From Isoetes taiwanensis (lineage: Eukaryota; Streptophyta; Lycopodiopsida; Isoetales; Isoetaceae), in NCBI GenBank assembly GCA_021234155.1, contig JAJEKV010000083.1, forward strand, positions 2,394,608-2,458,607: a stretch of DNA of 64,000 nt, read 5' to 3'. The notes under the pieces were generated by a model. It was not told where the DNA came from. It saw only the letters and a list, made by a program, of their open reading frames with translations, and ran no database searches. Of this stretch, positions 23,646-35,771 are shown piece by piece; position 1 is the first letter of the stretch; every line of letters begins with the position of its first letter. A program made the translations under genes and the position numbers.

Positions 23646-24207
23646 ATCTAGATTGGGCACGAATAACAATAAAGTAAATTTGAGGAGCTAGATACAATAT
23701 TTTTTAGCACAACAAATGTATTATTGTCAGGATTAAAAAACACCCGCTTTGAAGGATTTTTGAGGGAAAAAAATTTGGCAGTAATAAGCATGCTCATAAA
23801 CTGTACAATGGTACATTATGATACAATTTCAATGCAGTGTCCGAGGTGATAACTGAGTGCGCATATGCATGGTCTCCTGACTTGTCTTTCCATAGAGTTG
23901 AAGAAACCATTTCAGAGCAAGACATCACCGATGCATGGCTGCAGTAGGAGACAATTGAAGTGTTGGATTATTGTCTCCATAACGACCTTGTCTTAGCCTA
24001 TTATGTTCTCAATGATCCACTTCAAGTACAAAAAAATAGCTGTTGAACATGCCTCCTGAAGACTCCAATTATATTTTGAAAATCCTTGTGAACTTTTTGT
24101 AATATATATGACTCACAAGTTAACATGCTACCAAATTATTATAATTTTGAGTATTGACTCCAAGTTATGCTGCATGCCTTTTACATGTGCAAAATGTGAT
24201 CACAAGC
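23646..24207. other. no supported gene
   Basis: AT-rich sequence up to the left breakpoint of the large duplication. No recognisable feature. Confidence 0.4.
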
Positions 24208-24361
24208 ATTGCCTCTAATACTACATCAAAATTTAAGAGAAAAGTTGCAATGCAAACAAGTAACTACAGGACCGTTAAAATGATGAAACAACTAGGTCAA
24301 ATCATATTCAACCTTTTCAAGGGAAAATTTGTTGGTGCCGGGAGTCTGATTCATCTCAAAC

Positions 24362-24760
24362 TTGATTGCTGATACATGTCTTCAAGCAGCTCCCAACTAC
24401 CATCGTCTTTGGATAGCATAGTACAAACCAGCCCAACATACACGCTCATTGATATTGTAGGTCTCGACCCCAACGATCATGTACAATTTTGTCGTGAATA
24501 TGCCTCGCTTTTAACACACTTCACCACATAGAAATCAGATTCTCCCTGATTGCCTTCCTCGACTACAACTGCAAAGTTGTCATCTTCCTCTATGTTTTCA
24601 CTAAGCATTCTCCATCACCTTCAAAAAATGCCTCAGCAACTTTGTCTTCAAGTGCTTCACCACTTATAGGCTTTAGTATCACATACTTCCAATTCTTCAC
24701 CATGTGTCTGTTCACACAAGATGACCAGTTTCCTTCAATTACCACAGAAAGAACTTAAAC
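24362..24760 (-). pseudogene. broken minus-strand ORF, unit 1 copy
   Basis: Counterpart of the better preserved sequence at 42134-42540. Several one- or two-base differences, many at CTG/CAG triplets of the other copy, break the frame here. For example GGTCTGACC is read as GGTCTCGACC, and GTCAGGAAT as GTCGTGAAT. The family is not recognised. Confidence 0.5.
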
Positions 24761-26639
24761 CTCTATGAGCCACCCTTATGGTTGATTTAGCCATGTACAT
24801 CCTAATATTGTGTATTTCCTCCGTCCCTTCTACCATAGCACAACTCACATCTACAAACAACGTATCTATGTGCTAGAAGTTTAGTACTAAACCTAGCACA
24901 TGAGGATTCTAGTTGACTATAATAGCAACTTTAAACTTCTTTAGAGATAGACAACAGATTGTAAAGCAGCAATCTTGTGCTAACATAATGTCTTGTCTGA
25001 CCCAAATAGTATACACATGGATGACTAAAAGTGATGCAAGCATTTTCCTATGAACAGAGTATGAACAGGGCATTCTGGAATAAAATATAATACGTAGAAG
25101 TGATGCAAGCAGTGATTGATTAACTTATAAGGGTAGGGTCTATATTTTTTTTAAGGGCAAATTTTGATGTGCCCTTTAGTATACCCTTAAGTGCACAATT
25201 CGAATTGCCCTTTTTTTTTTTTTTAACTAGGATCATAAAAAGAGCAACTTATTTTAAGCAAATAGCTTACTAGTTTTAGAAAGAGGACATACTTTACTAG
25301 TACTTAGTATCATATTTACAATATACTTAACTGAAATATGAGGTCCCGAAAGTATCAAGCAAGCTACCAAAGTTCTATGATCTGCCTATCTTTGTCATTT
25401 TTTTAATTCTTTGTATAAACGTATATCTAATCTACATCTTCCATCTCTTTTAGACTCTCATGACACAAATATCAAAGATGTTCCATCTCTTGAAATTTAA
25501 ACTTCTATCCTCATCTTTGATGCTATTCAACTCAATCTTAGGAATATATTCTTCATCAGTAGCACACACCATAACAAAAATAATATTCTATAAAAAGTAG
25601 TAGAATAATTGATTAGTCACCAAGGGATTTCTTTCGAACTCGAATGGAAAATTGACAAACAAGAGCTTGCTCTCATGTACGTGATTGTTAGATTTTCTTT
25701 ACTCATTTTTCCTTCTTCGCCAAATAAATGACAACCACATTCATTAATTTTAATCAATCATTGAGTTGAGGGATATTGATTAAATTTACTAACCTTCTTC
25801 AACACATATCTTGCTAGATTTTTGCTACTCGTTTTTCCTTCTTCGCCAAACAAATGACAACTAAATTCGTTAATTTTAATCAATCATTGAGTTAAGGGAT
25901 ATTGGTTAAATTTACTAACCTTCTTCAACACATGTCTTGTTAGATTTTTGCTACTCGTTTTTCCTTCTTTGCGAAACAAATGACAACCACATTCATTAAT
26001 TTTAATCAATCATTGAGTTGAGGGTATTCATTATATTTACTAACCTTCTTCAACACATATCCAAGTATTTTTTGATAAAACCCAATAGTAGATAAGATAG
26101 TAAATAACAAACACAAATAAATAAGTATAAAACTATATTCAGAGCAGGTCCTTATCAAGAGGACTCGTTAACAAAATATTAAATGACATATTCAACAAAA
26201 TTTGGACTTATTCAGATTTAATAGATAACACTTCAAGAACGCCATTATAAGAATATATGTATTGTGTGATTCTTCTTGATTGTTATAATTTTTATAAGTT
26301 TATCTTTAAATTAAAACTATAATGGTTATCAAAGAATAAACTTGATTTTCAAACTAATTTTTATTTGAATCTATTTAAAATTAGACATTTCAAGAATATA
26401 AAAATTTCAATTTTTATTGATTTTAATGTGATTCAAAATTTAGCAATCATGATAATTAAATGAAATCTGATGGTTTGATGTTTATTGACTTAAAACTATT
26501 ATTAGGATTTCACAATTTACAAGTTTTACATTTAAAAATACTTTAAGGAAGGTTTTAGGTTGAAATTAATTAAATGATATAAAGTTATTGGTTTAATAAT
26601 AACTATTAAATAATTTTTATTGATGAAATAAAAATATTT

Positions 26640-26860
26640 TAATCAAATATAAACGTAATCATTTAATTAATTTCAATGTAAAACTTTCTTTAAATATTTT
26701 TAAAAAAATAGCATTTTAATTATACAGGGTTATCTTCGATGAAAATTTAATTCTAAATAGATGGAACCAAGAATTAGTTTAGAAAGCAACTTTAAAACTT
26801 TAGTAAGTATCATACTTTTTATCTAAAGATAAATGAACAAATTAGCTTACGGGCCGGCCA
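26640..26860 (+). repeat. third, diverged arm segment inside the foldback element
   Basis: The phrases ATCATTTAATTAATTTCAA, AATTCTAAATAGATGG...GAATTAGTTTAGAAA and AAAGATAAA occur in the order and orientation of the right arm's inner end (about 28405-28700), but much more diverged. It therefore forms a small palindrome with the inner end of the left arm. Confidence 0.65.
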
Positions 26861-27004
26861 GAGGTCTCTTTAGGGATACCCTCTGAAGCGGGAGTTTCCC
26901 GCCAGAAACCTTTATTGACTTCGAAATTTCCCTCGGACGGCACATCGGGCATTTCCTTCTCGTTTCTATTTTCTCGTGAGTTTGAGCGCCGGAACGGTGG
27001 CCGT

Positions 27005-27440
27005 CGCTGCGCGATGAAGGTTCTAGCTGTTAGTTTGGGTCGATGGCCCTGGTAACAAGATTACGTGCGTGATTTTCTTTATAGCGCTCATTTTCTTGAA
27101 GATTTTCGGCCGGGATTTTGTGTGTTGCATTTTCTGTGGAGCTCGACCGGGAATCGCCAGTCGCCAGCCAAGCAAGAAGGTTTTAATTTGTTAGTTTGTG
27201 TCGTGGCCTTGTAAGAAGGTTATAGGCATGATTTTCTTATAGCGCCTCATTTTCTTGAAGATATTCGGCCAAGATTTCGCCTCCTGCTCCACTTTGCGGA
27301 GCTTTTTACCGGGAGTGTGGCCTGTGGCTTTGCATGAAGATTTTAGTCGCTAGTTTGAGTCAAGTGGCCTTGTAGGAAGATTAGAGGCGTCTTTTTCTTA
27401 TAGCTCCTCATTTTCTTGAAGATCTTTGTGATTAGGATTG
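27005..27440 (+). repeat. three-copy 155-bp tandem repeat in the foldback core
   Basis: Copies start near 27013, 27171 and 27333. Each contains GAAG(A/G)TTTTA, TTAGTTTG, TGGCC, TTATAGC, and CTCATTTTCTTGAAGAT. They diverge from each other more than the two element copies do, so the repeats predate the large duplication. Confidence 0.75.
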
Positions 27441-28363
27441 TCTTCGCGTTGGCGCTGGTCTTCTAGTGTGGATCTTTCGATATATTTCAGTGATTTTTCG
27501 GTATATTTGAGAGATCTTTCGGTATTGCTTTCTTTACATTGTTGCTTGTGATATTAATCAATAAAAGACAAAAATACATTTATTAGATTTGAATATGTCC
27601 AAATTTTGTTAAATATGTCATATAAGGTTTTTTCAAACTGATGCCCTTATTTTCAAGGGTCCTCATTTTTTTGCCCTTTTATGGTGAAGGGCAAATTTTT
27701 TTGTTGCCCTTATAAATAATGGCTCGTAAGAAAATCCCCTTAATTGGAAGGGTTGGAGGCCTATTTAAGGGTGAGCAACGTTGTAAAGTTGATCATTGGA
27801 TGCAAGCATTTTTCTAAGTTAAAAACTTCGATTGAAGCCATAGCTTGTAAACCATTTCTTTGATCCAAAAGATAAGACAATATGTTTTACTTTTCAAATC
27901 TTGCCTTTCTTCCATGCTTTCTTTCTGCTGTAGCATTCCGACAGAGGAAAGAAATGAACAACTCACGTTCTTGCATGTTCATGAATGTACTAAGAAAAAG
28001 AGTCAAGATATCTCTGTTCTTCAGTTCAATCGCCTCAATAAAAAACAACAGAACCATCTGATGCCTCGATTCCCCGGTTCTTATGCCTCAAAAAAACACC
28101 TACCTCAAAGAAATAACCGGATGTCTTGATTTCCTTCTTTACCCTCAAGATTAGCGGATCTTGAACTGATCTTGCACAAAAGTTCAAGTAAGAAATCCAA
28201 AGAACAAATAAGGCAAGAAATCGCCGAAAAACCTTCAATCATGGAAAAAATCGCCGATTCTATTCTTGCCGAAAGCAACAAGTTGTTCGGCAGCCAAAGC
28301 CTAACTAAAAACTTCACGTTAAGGGAATGTAGTTTAGCGCATATTCTGGCGTTAAGGGAATGT
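27441..28363. other. foldback core, right part: no recognisable gene
   Basis: A hairpin TTGCCCTT...AAGGGCAA lies at 27671-27694. The 89-codon frame at 27860-28129 is truncated differently in the second copy (45636-45941), so conservation of a protein is doubtful. GTTAAGGGAATGT occurs twice near 28317-28363, just before the right arm. Confidence 0.5.
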
Positions 28364-30040
28364 CAATAAAAAATTATTTAATAATTATTATTAAACGAAT
28401 AACTTTATATCATTTAATTAATTTCAACCTAAAACCTTCCTTAAAGTATTTTTAAAAGTGTAAAGATTTGTAAATTGTGAAATCCTAATAATAGTTTTAA
28501 GTCAATCGCTTATCAAACCATCAGATTTCATTTAATTATCATGATTGCTAAATCTTGAATCTCTTTAAATCAATAGAAATTAAAATTTTTATATTCTTGA
28601 AATGTCTAATTTTAAATAGATTCAAATAAAAATTAGTTTGAAAATCAAGTTTATTCTTTGATAACCATTATAGTTTTAATTTAAAGATAAACTTATAAAA
28701 ATTGTAACAATCAAGAAGAATCACACAATACATATATTCTTATAATGCATGTTCTTGAAGTGTTATCTATTAAATCAATAAGTCCAAATTTTGTTGAATA
28801 TGTCATTTAATATTTTGTTAACAAGTCCTCTTGATAAGGACCTTCTCCTAATATAGTTTTTATACTTATTTATTTGTGTTTGTTATTTACTATCTTATCT
28901 AATATTGGGTTTTATCAAAAAATACTTGGATATGTGTTGAAGAAGGTTAGTAAATATAATGAATACCCTCAACTCAATGATTGATTAAAATTAATGAATG
29001 TGGTTGTCATTTGTTTTGTAAAGAAGGATAAACGAGTAGCAAAAATCTAACAAGAAATGTGTTGAAGAAGGTTAGTAAATTTAACCAATATCCCTCAACT
29101 CAATGATTGATTAAAATAAACTAATTTAGTTGTCATTTGTTTGCTAAGAAGGAAAAACGAGTAGCAAAAATCTAACAAGATATGTGTTGAAGAAGGTTAG
29201 TAAATTTAATCAATATCCCTCAACTCAATGATTGATTAAAATTAATGAATGTGGTTGTTATTTGTTTGACTAAGAAGGAAAATGAGTAACTAAAATCTAA
29301 CTTTTATATGAGAGCAAGCTCTTTGTTTGTCAATTTTCCATTCGAAGTTCCAAAGAAAATCCAATCGAAATGGGCTAATCAATTATTCTACTACTTTTAT
29401 AGAATATTATTTTTGTTATGGTGTGTGCTACAAGAGAATATATTCCTAAGATTGGGTTGAATAGCATCAAAGATGAGGATAGAAGTCGAGATTAAATTTC
29501 AAGAGATGGAACATGCTGATATTTTTGTCACCGGATGAGTCTCTGAAGAGATGGAAAACGAGATTAGATATACACGTTTATACAAAGAATTAAAAAATGA
29601 TAAAGATAGGCGTGATCATAGAACTTTGTAGCTTGCTTGATATTTTCTGGGCTTCATATTTCGCTTAAGTATATTATAAATATGATACTAAGTACTAGTA
29701 AAGTATGTCCTCTTTCTAAAAACTAGTAAGCTATTTGCTTAAAATAAGTTGCTCTTTTGTGATCCTAGTTAAAAAAAGGGCAATTCAATTGTGCACTTAA
29801 GAGTATACTAAAGTTTGCCATGCACCTAATAAGGGCACATCAAAATTTGCCCTTAAAAAATATAGACCCTACCCTTATAAGTTAATCACTGATCTAAGAA
29901 AGAAGTGCATTAATTCGCCTCAAGCTTCCTTTGTCGTTGCCGCCCGTCTTCGCCTCGTCTGGCGCCATTGATTGCTCAAACTTCAAGAACAAGAAAATAA
30001 AAGCCGATATAAAGGGTTGGGGTTTAGTCGAGACCCGACT

Positions 30041-30850
30041 ATGGCGAGGGCATCTCTCGATGCTTTGACCGGACCGACCTCCTCCATCTCGATTTGATCC
30101 CTAAGATCCAACACATCATTTCTTCCATCTCCGGTTCTCAACTTACCGCCTCCTTTTCTAGTCGCTCCCCCACCACATCCAAAGCTTCTTATTCTCTGCG
30201 CCTCCAGATCCTCTGTCAAACTGTTTCATCATCTTCCCACCAAAAAAATCATTGCAAGCATAGTATTGCCGGAGCTTTCCATGAGCAACAATTGCATCCC
30301 TCCCTCAATGATAAATCATGTTTTTCTATACCTTTGAAAAGCCTAATTCCTCTTCTTTGGTAGTAGCGGTCATGCAAAGATAATGTGGCACCAGAGCGAG
30401 CAAATGCTCGGGCAAGGGCCCTTTTGCAGGGCATAAATTTTGATGAAGTTCTTCTATTGGCAGATCTGCAAGGGGAGCATTATAGAGGGAGGCTTTCTTG
30501 TGATGAGGCGCTTCTTTTTCGTTTGGAATCAGATGCAGAAAGAATATGTACTAGTCAAGAATTAAATGATTTAGTGCCTTTTATTTGCCTTCGGTAGTCT
30601 AGTAGAGCTTGGAGTGGACATATATTTTAGAGGCCGGTCTTTGCTAGACCAGAATATATGTTATAAACCGCTTTGAGGTTTAAGTCTCTCAGAAGGAGTG
30701 ACCATAATTTTAGGCATACCATCGCCAGAGGATTGGCTTCATTTAATTTCTAAGATTATTCTACCTGGATTATTTTCATGCAAAAGCTTCTTTCCTGTCC
30801 ATAGGCGAAGCTGTGAATTTGCCATTTGGGTTCTTAAATTATGGCAGTAC
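30041..30850 (+). pseudogene. frameshifted copy of a conserved plant gene, unit 1
   Basis: Same sequence as 47826-48650, with additional breaks near the start: the ATG is followed by extra bases, and the LPPPSRF segment is out of frame. The segment after 30385 is clean and reads ERANARARALLQGINFDE, then GRLSCDEALLFRLE. It begins only 150 bp after the right arm of the foldback element. The identification and its doubts are given at the second copy. Confidence 0.6.
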
Positions 30851-31634
30851 AAGATTAATTGATTTTGATGATAATCAGAGCGCGAATTTATACTACTTGG
30901 CAAAATTCATTCTTAGAAGAAGTGCAATTTTGCATGCAGTATATGGCCACATTCGTTCTCCCTTATTCTATTCTATTCTATTCTTATGACTGGTCTTTTG
31001 GAAAGGTACAAATGCACTCTACTTATATTCAATAGGAATTTAATCTCATTGGGTGAGGCTATTCAACTATATTCACTTTATTTGTGCTTAATATGACAGT
31101 GTGGCAGATGCGTATTAATGATGAGCAATGTCAATATACAAGATTTACATCCGTGGATTCCTTGGCTGAGCTCAGTTTGTTTACTTCTGGGCTTTTGTGA
31201 TGATAACCTATCTGAGTTTGTATGGGTTTGGCATTTTTGTTCTATAGGTGAAGCGATCAGGAACTGATTCATATCCGGAAATGATTCATATTCGGCCCTC
31301 CCATGTCCAGCATTTTTTACATCTGCAGTGAAATGCTTAGAACTATACCGATGTAATTCTGATAAATAATACATTTTTGGAGTTTGTTTTTGTATATCCA
31401 AACTAAGCTTATATCACACTTCTTTCTGAAATAAATTAAATTTTTCTGCAGCCACCTCAAATGGGAACCACTAGGTTATGCTTATTCTGTCAAGGGCATT
31501 CTTCCTCCTTTGACATAGATCATGGAACATATAGAGCCATACATATCTACAAGTTATTATCATTTGCTCCCATGTTGCACTATTTCAACAAGTGCTATAA
31601 GAACATTTATAATAATGACCGCGATTGCAATAGA
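30851..31634. other. no supported gene; (TTCTA)n microsatellite
   Basis: TATTC units lie at about 30963-30985. A 108-codon minus-strand frame at 31078-31401 is preserved in both large units, but that follows from their high identity. The plus strand at 31248-31332 reads VKRSGTDSYPEMIHIRPSH after an acceptor-like TTCTATAG. It might be a relic terminal exon. Confidence 0.35.
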
Positions 31635-31753
31635 ACCGACATTCCTTGGATAGGGGCCTTTTCCTCGCATTCCCTATTTATACCGCCTTCTTTCTCATTT
31701 CCAGTCATCGGCGTTCTCTTGAGCTTCTTCCATTCTGCTCTTTCCGGGCTCCA
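31635..31753 (+). repeat. TATA-bearing block, copy A (unit 1)
   Basis: The block starts AACCGACATTCCTTGGAT, includes CTATTTATACCGCC, and ends GCTCTTTCCGGGCTCCA. The same block recurs split in two at 38612-38646 and 38997-39068. The CTATTTATA could be a core promoter TATA box. Confidence 0.65.
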
Positions 31754-31799
31754 CTATCACCCAAAACCAGATTTCCTACGCGCTACCAAGATTTTCTAG

Positions 31800-34335
31800 G
31801 CTCTACCAGATTATTATGTGGATTGGTGTGTCTAATCTAATCGTTTGATTGGGTTACATGGTACGGTGGTGGGCGTGGCTTAGTCCTTTTTGCGGCACAG
31901 ATGGTTTGGGCTCTCCAATAGATGGATGGTGGATTTCGTTTTCAAGATCTATCCTCACGGTGAGTGTCACCTTCTCTATTTTCCGTTTTGTTTTGGTTGC
32001 AATAAGTCTTGATGGTTTGGGGTCGCTTTGTGATTACGCATAGATTTTCTTCGCCGTTTCCCTCTTCTTTCGCCCTTCTTTTACCTTGCATCTGATCATT
32101 TTACATACGCTTTTGCCCCTCTTGATTCTTTGTTCGTTTGGATCGATTCTTGTTTTGCTTCCCCTTTCTCCTCTCTCCATCTTGTTTGTGCTTCTTTGCT
32201 GGTGTGTGCAATTTTGGGCTGTTTTTTCGAATCGCGCCTTACGCAACATGTTACGTGACGGAACTAAATACGCCTTCCTTTCAAAGCAAATCATATGGCC
32301 CTTGCTCCATTTTCTTCTTATCACATGCTTTTCGAGTTTTAGATTCCCCTCTTTATCATTTCCATTGTCTAAGTTTCGTGGCTTTCTTCCGCCTCCATAG
32401 CGAATCTCGTAGTAAATTTTGGGGTTAGGGTTGGCGACTCTGTTGCTTGACTCCCTCATTCGAATCATTGCGATGTCTACGGCCTATCTCCAGCTGTTCC
32501 TCCTAGCCAGAAGCTTGCCACCACAGGCTTCGAAATCCTTAGTAGCTCTAACCAGATAATTTGCTGGTAAATGTCATACTCCACCGGATTTTGAATATAA
32601 ACACAAAATTATTTGCCGGATTTTGAAGGAAACCCCACAATTTGTCACAATTTGTTTGCGGACAAATAAAAATTCAAACCGGAAAATAAGGATGGTGACC
32701 GGAAATTTAGGAGACCAACTCCTAGTTTTCGATGCACCTCGCCCATCACACGCCAAAATTAGCTGTCACAAATATCTCTTGGGGGATCTTTGACGGTGCC
32801 CTTTGTCCTCTCTTGGCAGGGATACCAAGTCCTGTAGCCCTTCTTTTTGCTTTGGAGGTTTGTTATTTTCTCCAGATTTGCCGTGTTTTTTGGTTTCATG
32901 TTCTCGATTTGGTTCCCTTGTTCTTTTAACTCTTCTAGTGTTTGCTCATGTTCTCCATGCTTATCCATGTTCTTTGCTTCTCCAAGAGGTTTTTGCATTT
33001 TTTCTCGTTGCTATATTCAAGCATCACAAGTACTCATGCATCTAGAGCACTATAAGTTTTTTCGTTTTGATAATACTTTGCTTTTCTTTATGAGGTTTGT
33101 GGATCATTTAATTCTTGCATTCTGGTCATTCCCTTCATGCTGAGTTTTTTCTTAAGGGATTCAGATAAGGAATTCCTTCTGGTTTCTTCTTGTTTGGGAG
33201 CTAAGATTAGGAGGAACGCAGTTGCGGTAGTAGTGGTGCCGGCCTCCTTAATCTTTGCTTTGGGGGGACCGATCTCGGTATCCGATTTCAAGTTAATATA
33301 AGTTGTTTGATGATTTTTTACTAATGATTTGGTCTTAGTACGGCGGCTAGGTTGCGCAATTTCAACCTCTGATTGCGGGTGCTGGCTCTCTCCAATTGCC
33401 TCGTTTTACATTTTCCTCGAGTTTTTGATTTAATATTGCGCATTGCATATTTTTTGTTCCTTGTAAAATATGCATATGCAGGCTAAACTTCCTCGAGCTT
33501 TCACTGTTAATATTGCACATGTTCATATGTTATGCTCTGTGTTAGAGATGCATATGCATGATAACATTTTTCCGTTTTTTGATATCCCAAATTTCCATGC
33601 TTTAGGCTTCTTGTAAGATTTGCATATGCATGCTCTGTTTCTACTTGCTCTGAGGGTGTAGATAATTGGGTTGATTTAATCTTTTTTCGTATCGTAGTGA
33701 CATCCTAAATGCCCTTCTCTGGGTGAGTCTGGGGCTCTTGCCATTTTTGCTTCATGAATCTTTGTTTCTTTTCTTACCTATTAGGAAGTTGTTTAGGACA
33801 ATATGTTATTATGTTAGCTAGTGCCATAGTTCCACGTTTCTAACAGATTAACATGGGGCGAATATTGTAGAGGTGTAAATTATTTTTGATAGCTCTTTTT
33901 TGTGAAATGATGGAGCAATTTTCAAATTAATTGCGTCTAGCTTTATGTCACCCTATGAATGTTTTTCTCCCCTTGTTCCATGATTCTCGACTTACTTATT
34001 TGCTTGCTTGCTTAGAGCGGGTATGTTTTTTCCATTCTAGGCCATGTGGCATGTGTAAGGAGTGATTGCAATTCATATGGTTGTTTATGAAGTTGCTTAA
34101 AAGGTTCTTAGTAAGTAGTCGATTATTCTTGCCTCAATTGTTTTTGGAGACATGTTATAACAACTATGGTGCTACACATAAGGTATGGTTTTTTGAACAC
34201 GTAATTTTTTCTTTACCATTATGACGTCATGTATCTCCCATAGCTCCGAGTTGGTTCTCCACATTTGTTCTTTTTACAGGGTGAACCTTGCACCTTATCG
34301 ATCACCGACATATCCTCACTCCGTTGTTTCTGGGA
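31800..34335. other. pyrimidine-rich tract, first part (unit 1)
   Basis: From about 32 kb the plus strand is strongly T-rich with few purine runs. Plus-strand frames read as hydrophobic F/L/S/C strings, and minus-strand frames as K/E/Q/N-rich strings such as EHEQTLEELKEQGNQIENM (32759-32998). Both are effects of composition, unless the minus strand once encoded a coiled-coil protein. Within it, 33416-33640 holds degenerate repeats of about 77 bp, each with TGCATATGCA. Confidence 0.5.
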
Positions 34336-34719
34336 TTAACACAACCATTGGGTCCAACACATTTAAATTAAAATCCCCCTTAAACCCCCTTTGGTTTGGG
34401 TGCATATTCACACGGGGGGTGACTCCGGGCAACGAGAGCTGTTGGATAGGCATATTCACCCCTTATTCCTTAATCTACACCGTACATAAAGTTCCTCGTT
34501 TGTGGGGTATGCAAGTACAAAATTTGCTATACTGTATAACAAGATTCGCAAAATACTATAAAATTTCAAGCGGAATACTATATGGTGTTGATTTAAATGC
34601 GTGCAAAATACAATTATAAGGGCTCTGCGCCCTATGTCACTTAGTGTGAATATGCACCCAAACCAAGGGGGTTTAAGGGGATTTTAATTTAAATGTGTTG
34701 GACCCAATGGTTGTGTTAA
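34336..34719. mobile_element. MITE with 76-bp inverted repeats flanked by TTAA
   Basis: The left arm 34336-34412 (TTAACACAACCATTGGGTCC...) and the right arm 34644-34719 are near-perfect complements and end in TTAA on both sides. TTAA could be a piggyBac-type target duplication or part of the arms. The 231-bp interior is non-coding. The element is absent from the second unit together with about 1 kb of downstream sequence. Confidence 0.75.
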
Positions 34720-35771
34720 TTAATGTTAATGGTAGTTATGTGTTGGTTGTTAATGTCAATGGTTGTTATGTGTTGTGGGATTTAATTTTTATATGTTGAA
34801 TATTAATGGTTTGTGTTGCAAAAAAAAAATTTTGGCCTTAGGAGGACTTAGGAACATCACCCCCACCCCGTGTGACAAAAATTTTAGAATTCAAACCGAG
34901 AAAAGAAACTAGAATTCATTTGAGGCTTTCATCACACGTAGCTTTTGAATTTCATCACAATAAAACAAATAGAACATAAGTAAAAGTTACTATAAAGATG
35001 AAACAGTTGATCCCATTATTAGAAAGTCATAAAGTTTGCAACACCCATACACAAACATTTTTCAAGCTGGAATTTAAACAATGACCCTTTGGCCTCCATG
35101 GATTCTTGTGGTGAGAAACTAAAGTGGAAACTTTTTCGCTTGTTAGCACAAGGATCTAGAAGCCTGGAATTGCTTAATAAGCGCCTCAAAATCTAAAAAT
35201 GCATGGTAATTTTTGCAAGCTTCATTCGGAATGAGCCATAAAACAATATCAATAAGCAATCTGTGTATTAATCATTTGGTAGGATGTGAAAACCTACCAA
35301 ACCTGGCCGAGAAATTGCTGTTTTAGCATAGATAACTTAACCAAACATATCCATATCATACACTATCAACAAGATCTGGGAGAGCTTACCAACATAATAA
35401 AAATCATCACAAAAGCGAGCTCTCGGATCAAAAAGTTATGATAAGAAATGTGTTTCTTGGGAAAGCTGCACTACATGCGCCCTTCAAGCCCTTCATATTG
35501 CCCATTATGCACACACACACAAAAGAGGGCTTTTGTTGTGAGTCATTGGTTGTTGACCATTATGCACCACACGCACAAAAAAAGGGCTTTTGTTGTGAGC
35601 CATTGGTTGTTGACCATTGAAAAAAAAAAGGCTAAAATCAATGGCTCAGAAATGGTGCACTCTAGATGTACGCATTAGTACATCCATTTGAATACATCAC
35701 GAAATCATAGGAAAACCTTAGTGAAAAGCGTACAAAAACACAAAGAAAACCCCCTGTTATTATGCTACATA
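34720..35771. other. unit 1-specific sequence with 55-bp tandem repeat
   Basis: Together with the MITE this is the stretch missing from unit 2. Two tandem copies (35503-35557 and 35558-35620) share CATTATGCAC, GGGCTTTTGTTGTGAG and TTGGTTGTTGACC. No gene is visible. Confidence 0.6.

Larger units (their letters stand above)
25110..29891. mobile_element. foldback-type transposon with 1.5-kb inverted arms, unit 1 copy
   Basis: The left arm 25110-26622 is the inverted complement of the right arm 28364-29891. Each arm starts near CAGTGATT...AACTTATAAGGGTAGGG. Each arm holds three tandem copies of a roughly 126-bp unit (left: 25689, 25815, 25941 starts) around TTTTGCTACTCGTTTTTCCT and TCAATCATTGAGTT. 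Long arms with internal tandem repeats are typical of foldback elements (Drosophila FB, Arabidopsis FARE). The 1.74-kb core has no transposase. TAGAAGTG-like phrases sit near both outer ends but not exactly at them, so the target duplication is unproven. Confidence 0.8.

Noticed and set aside
25685-26063. Regular repeats of about 126 bp that could suggest a CRISPR-like array
   Set aside because: The units are direct tandem copies without unique spacers, lie inside a transposon arm of a plant genome, and recur inverted in the other arm.
31078-31401. 108-codon minus-strand frame preserved in both large units
   Set aside because: Preservation simply reflects the very high identity of the units, and the composition and lack of any domain argue against a gene.
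34221-34230. Perfect ATGACGTCAT palindrome as a bZIP regulatory site
   Set aside because: No gene lies within reach, so a regulatory role cannot be supported.
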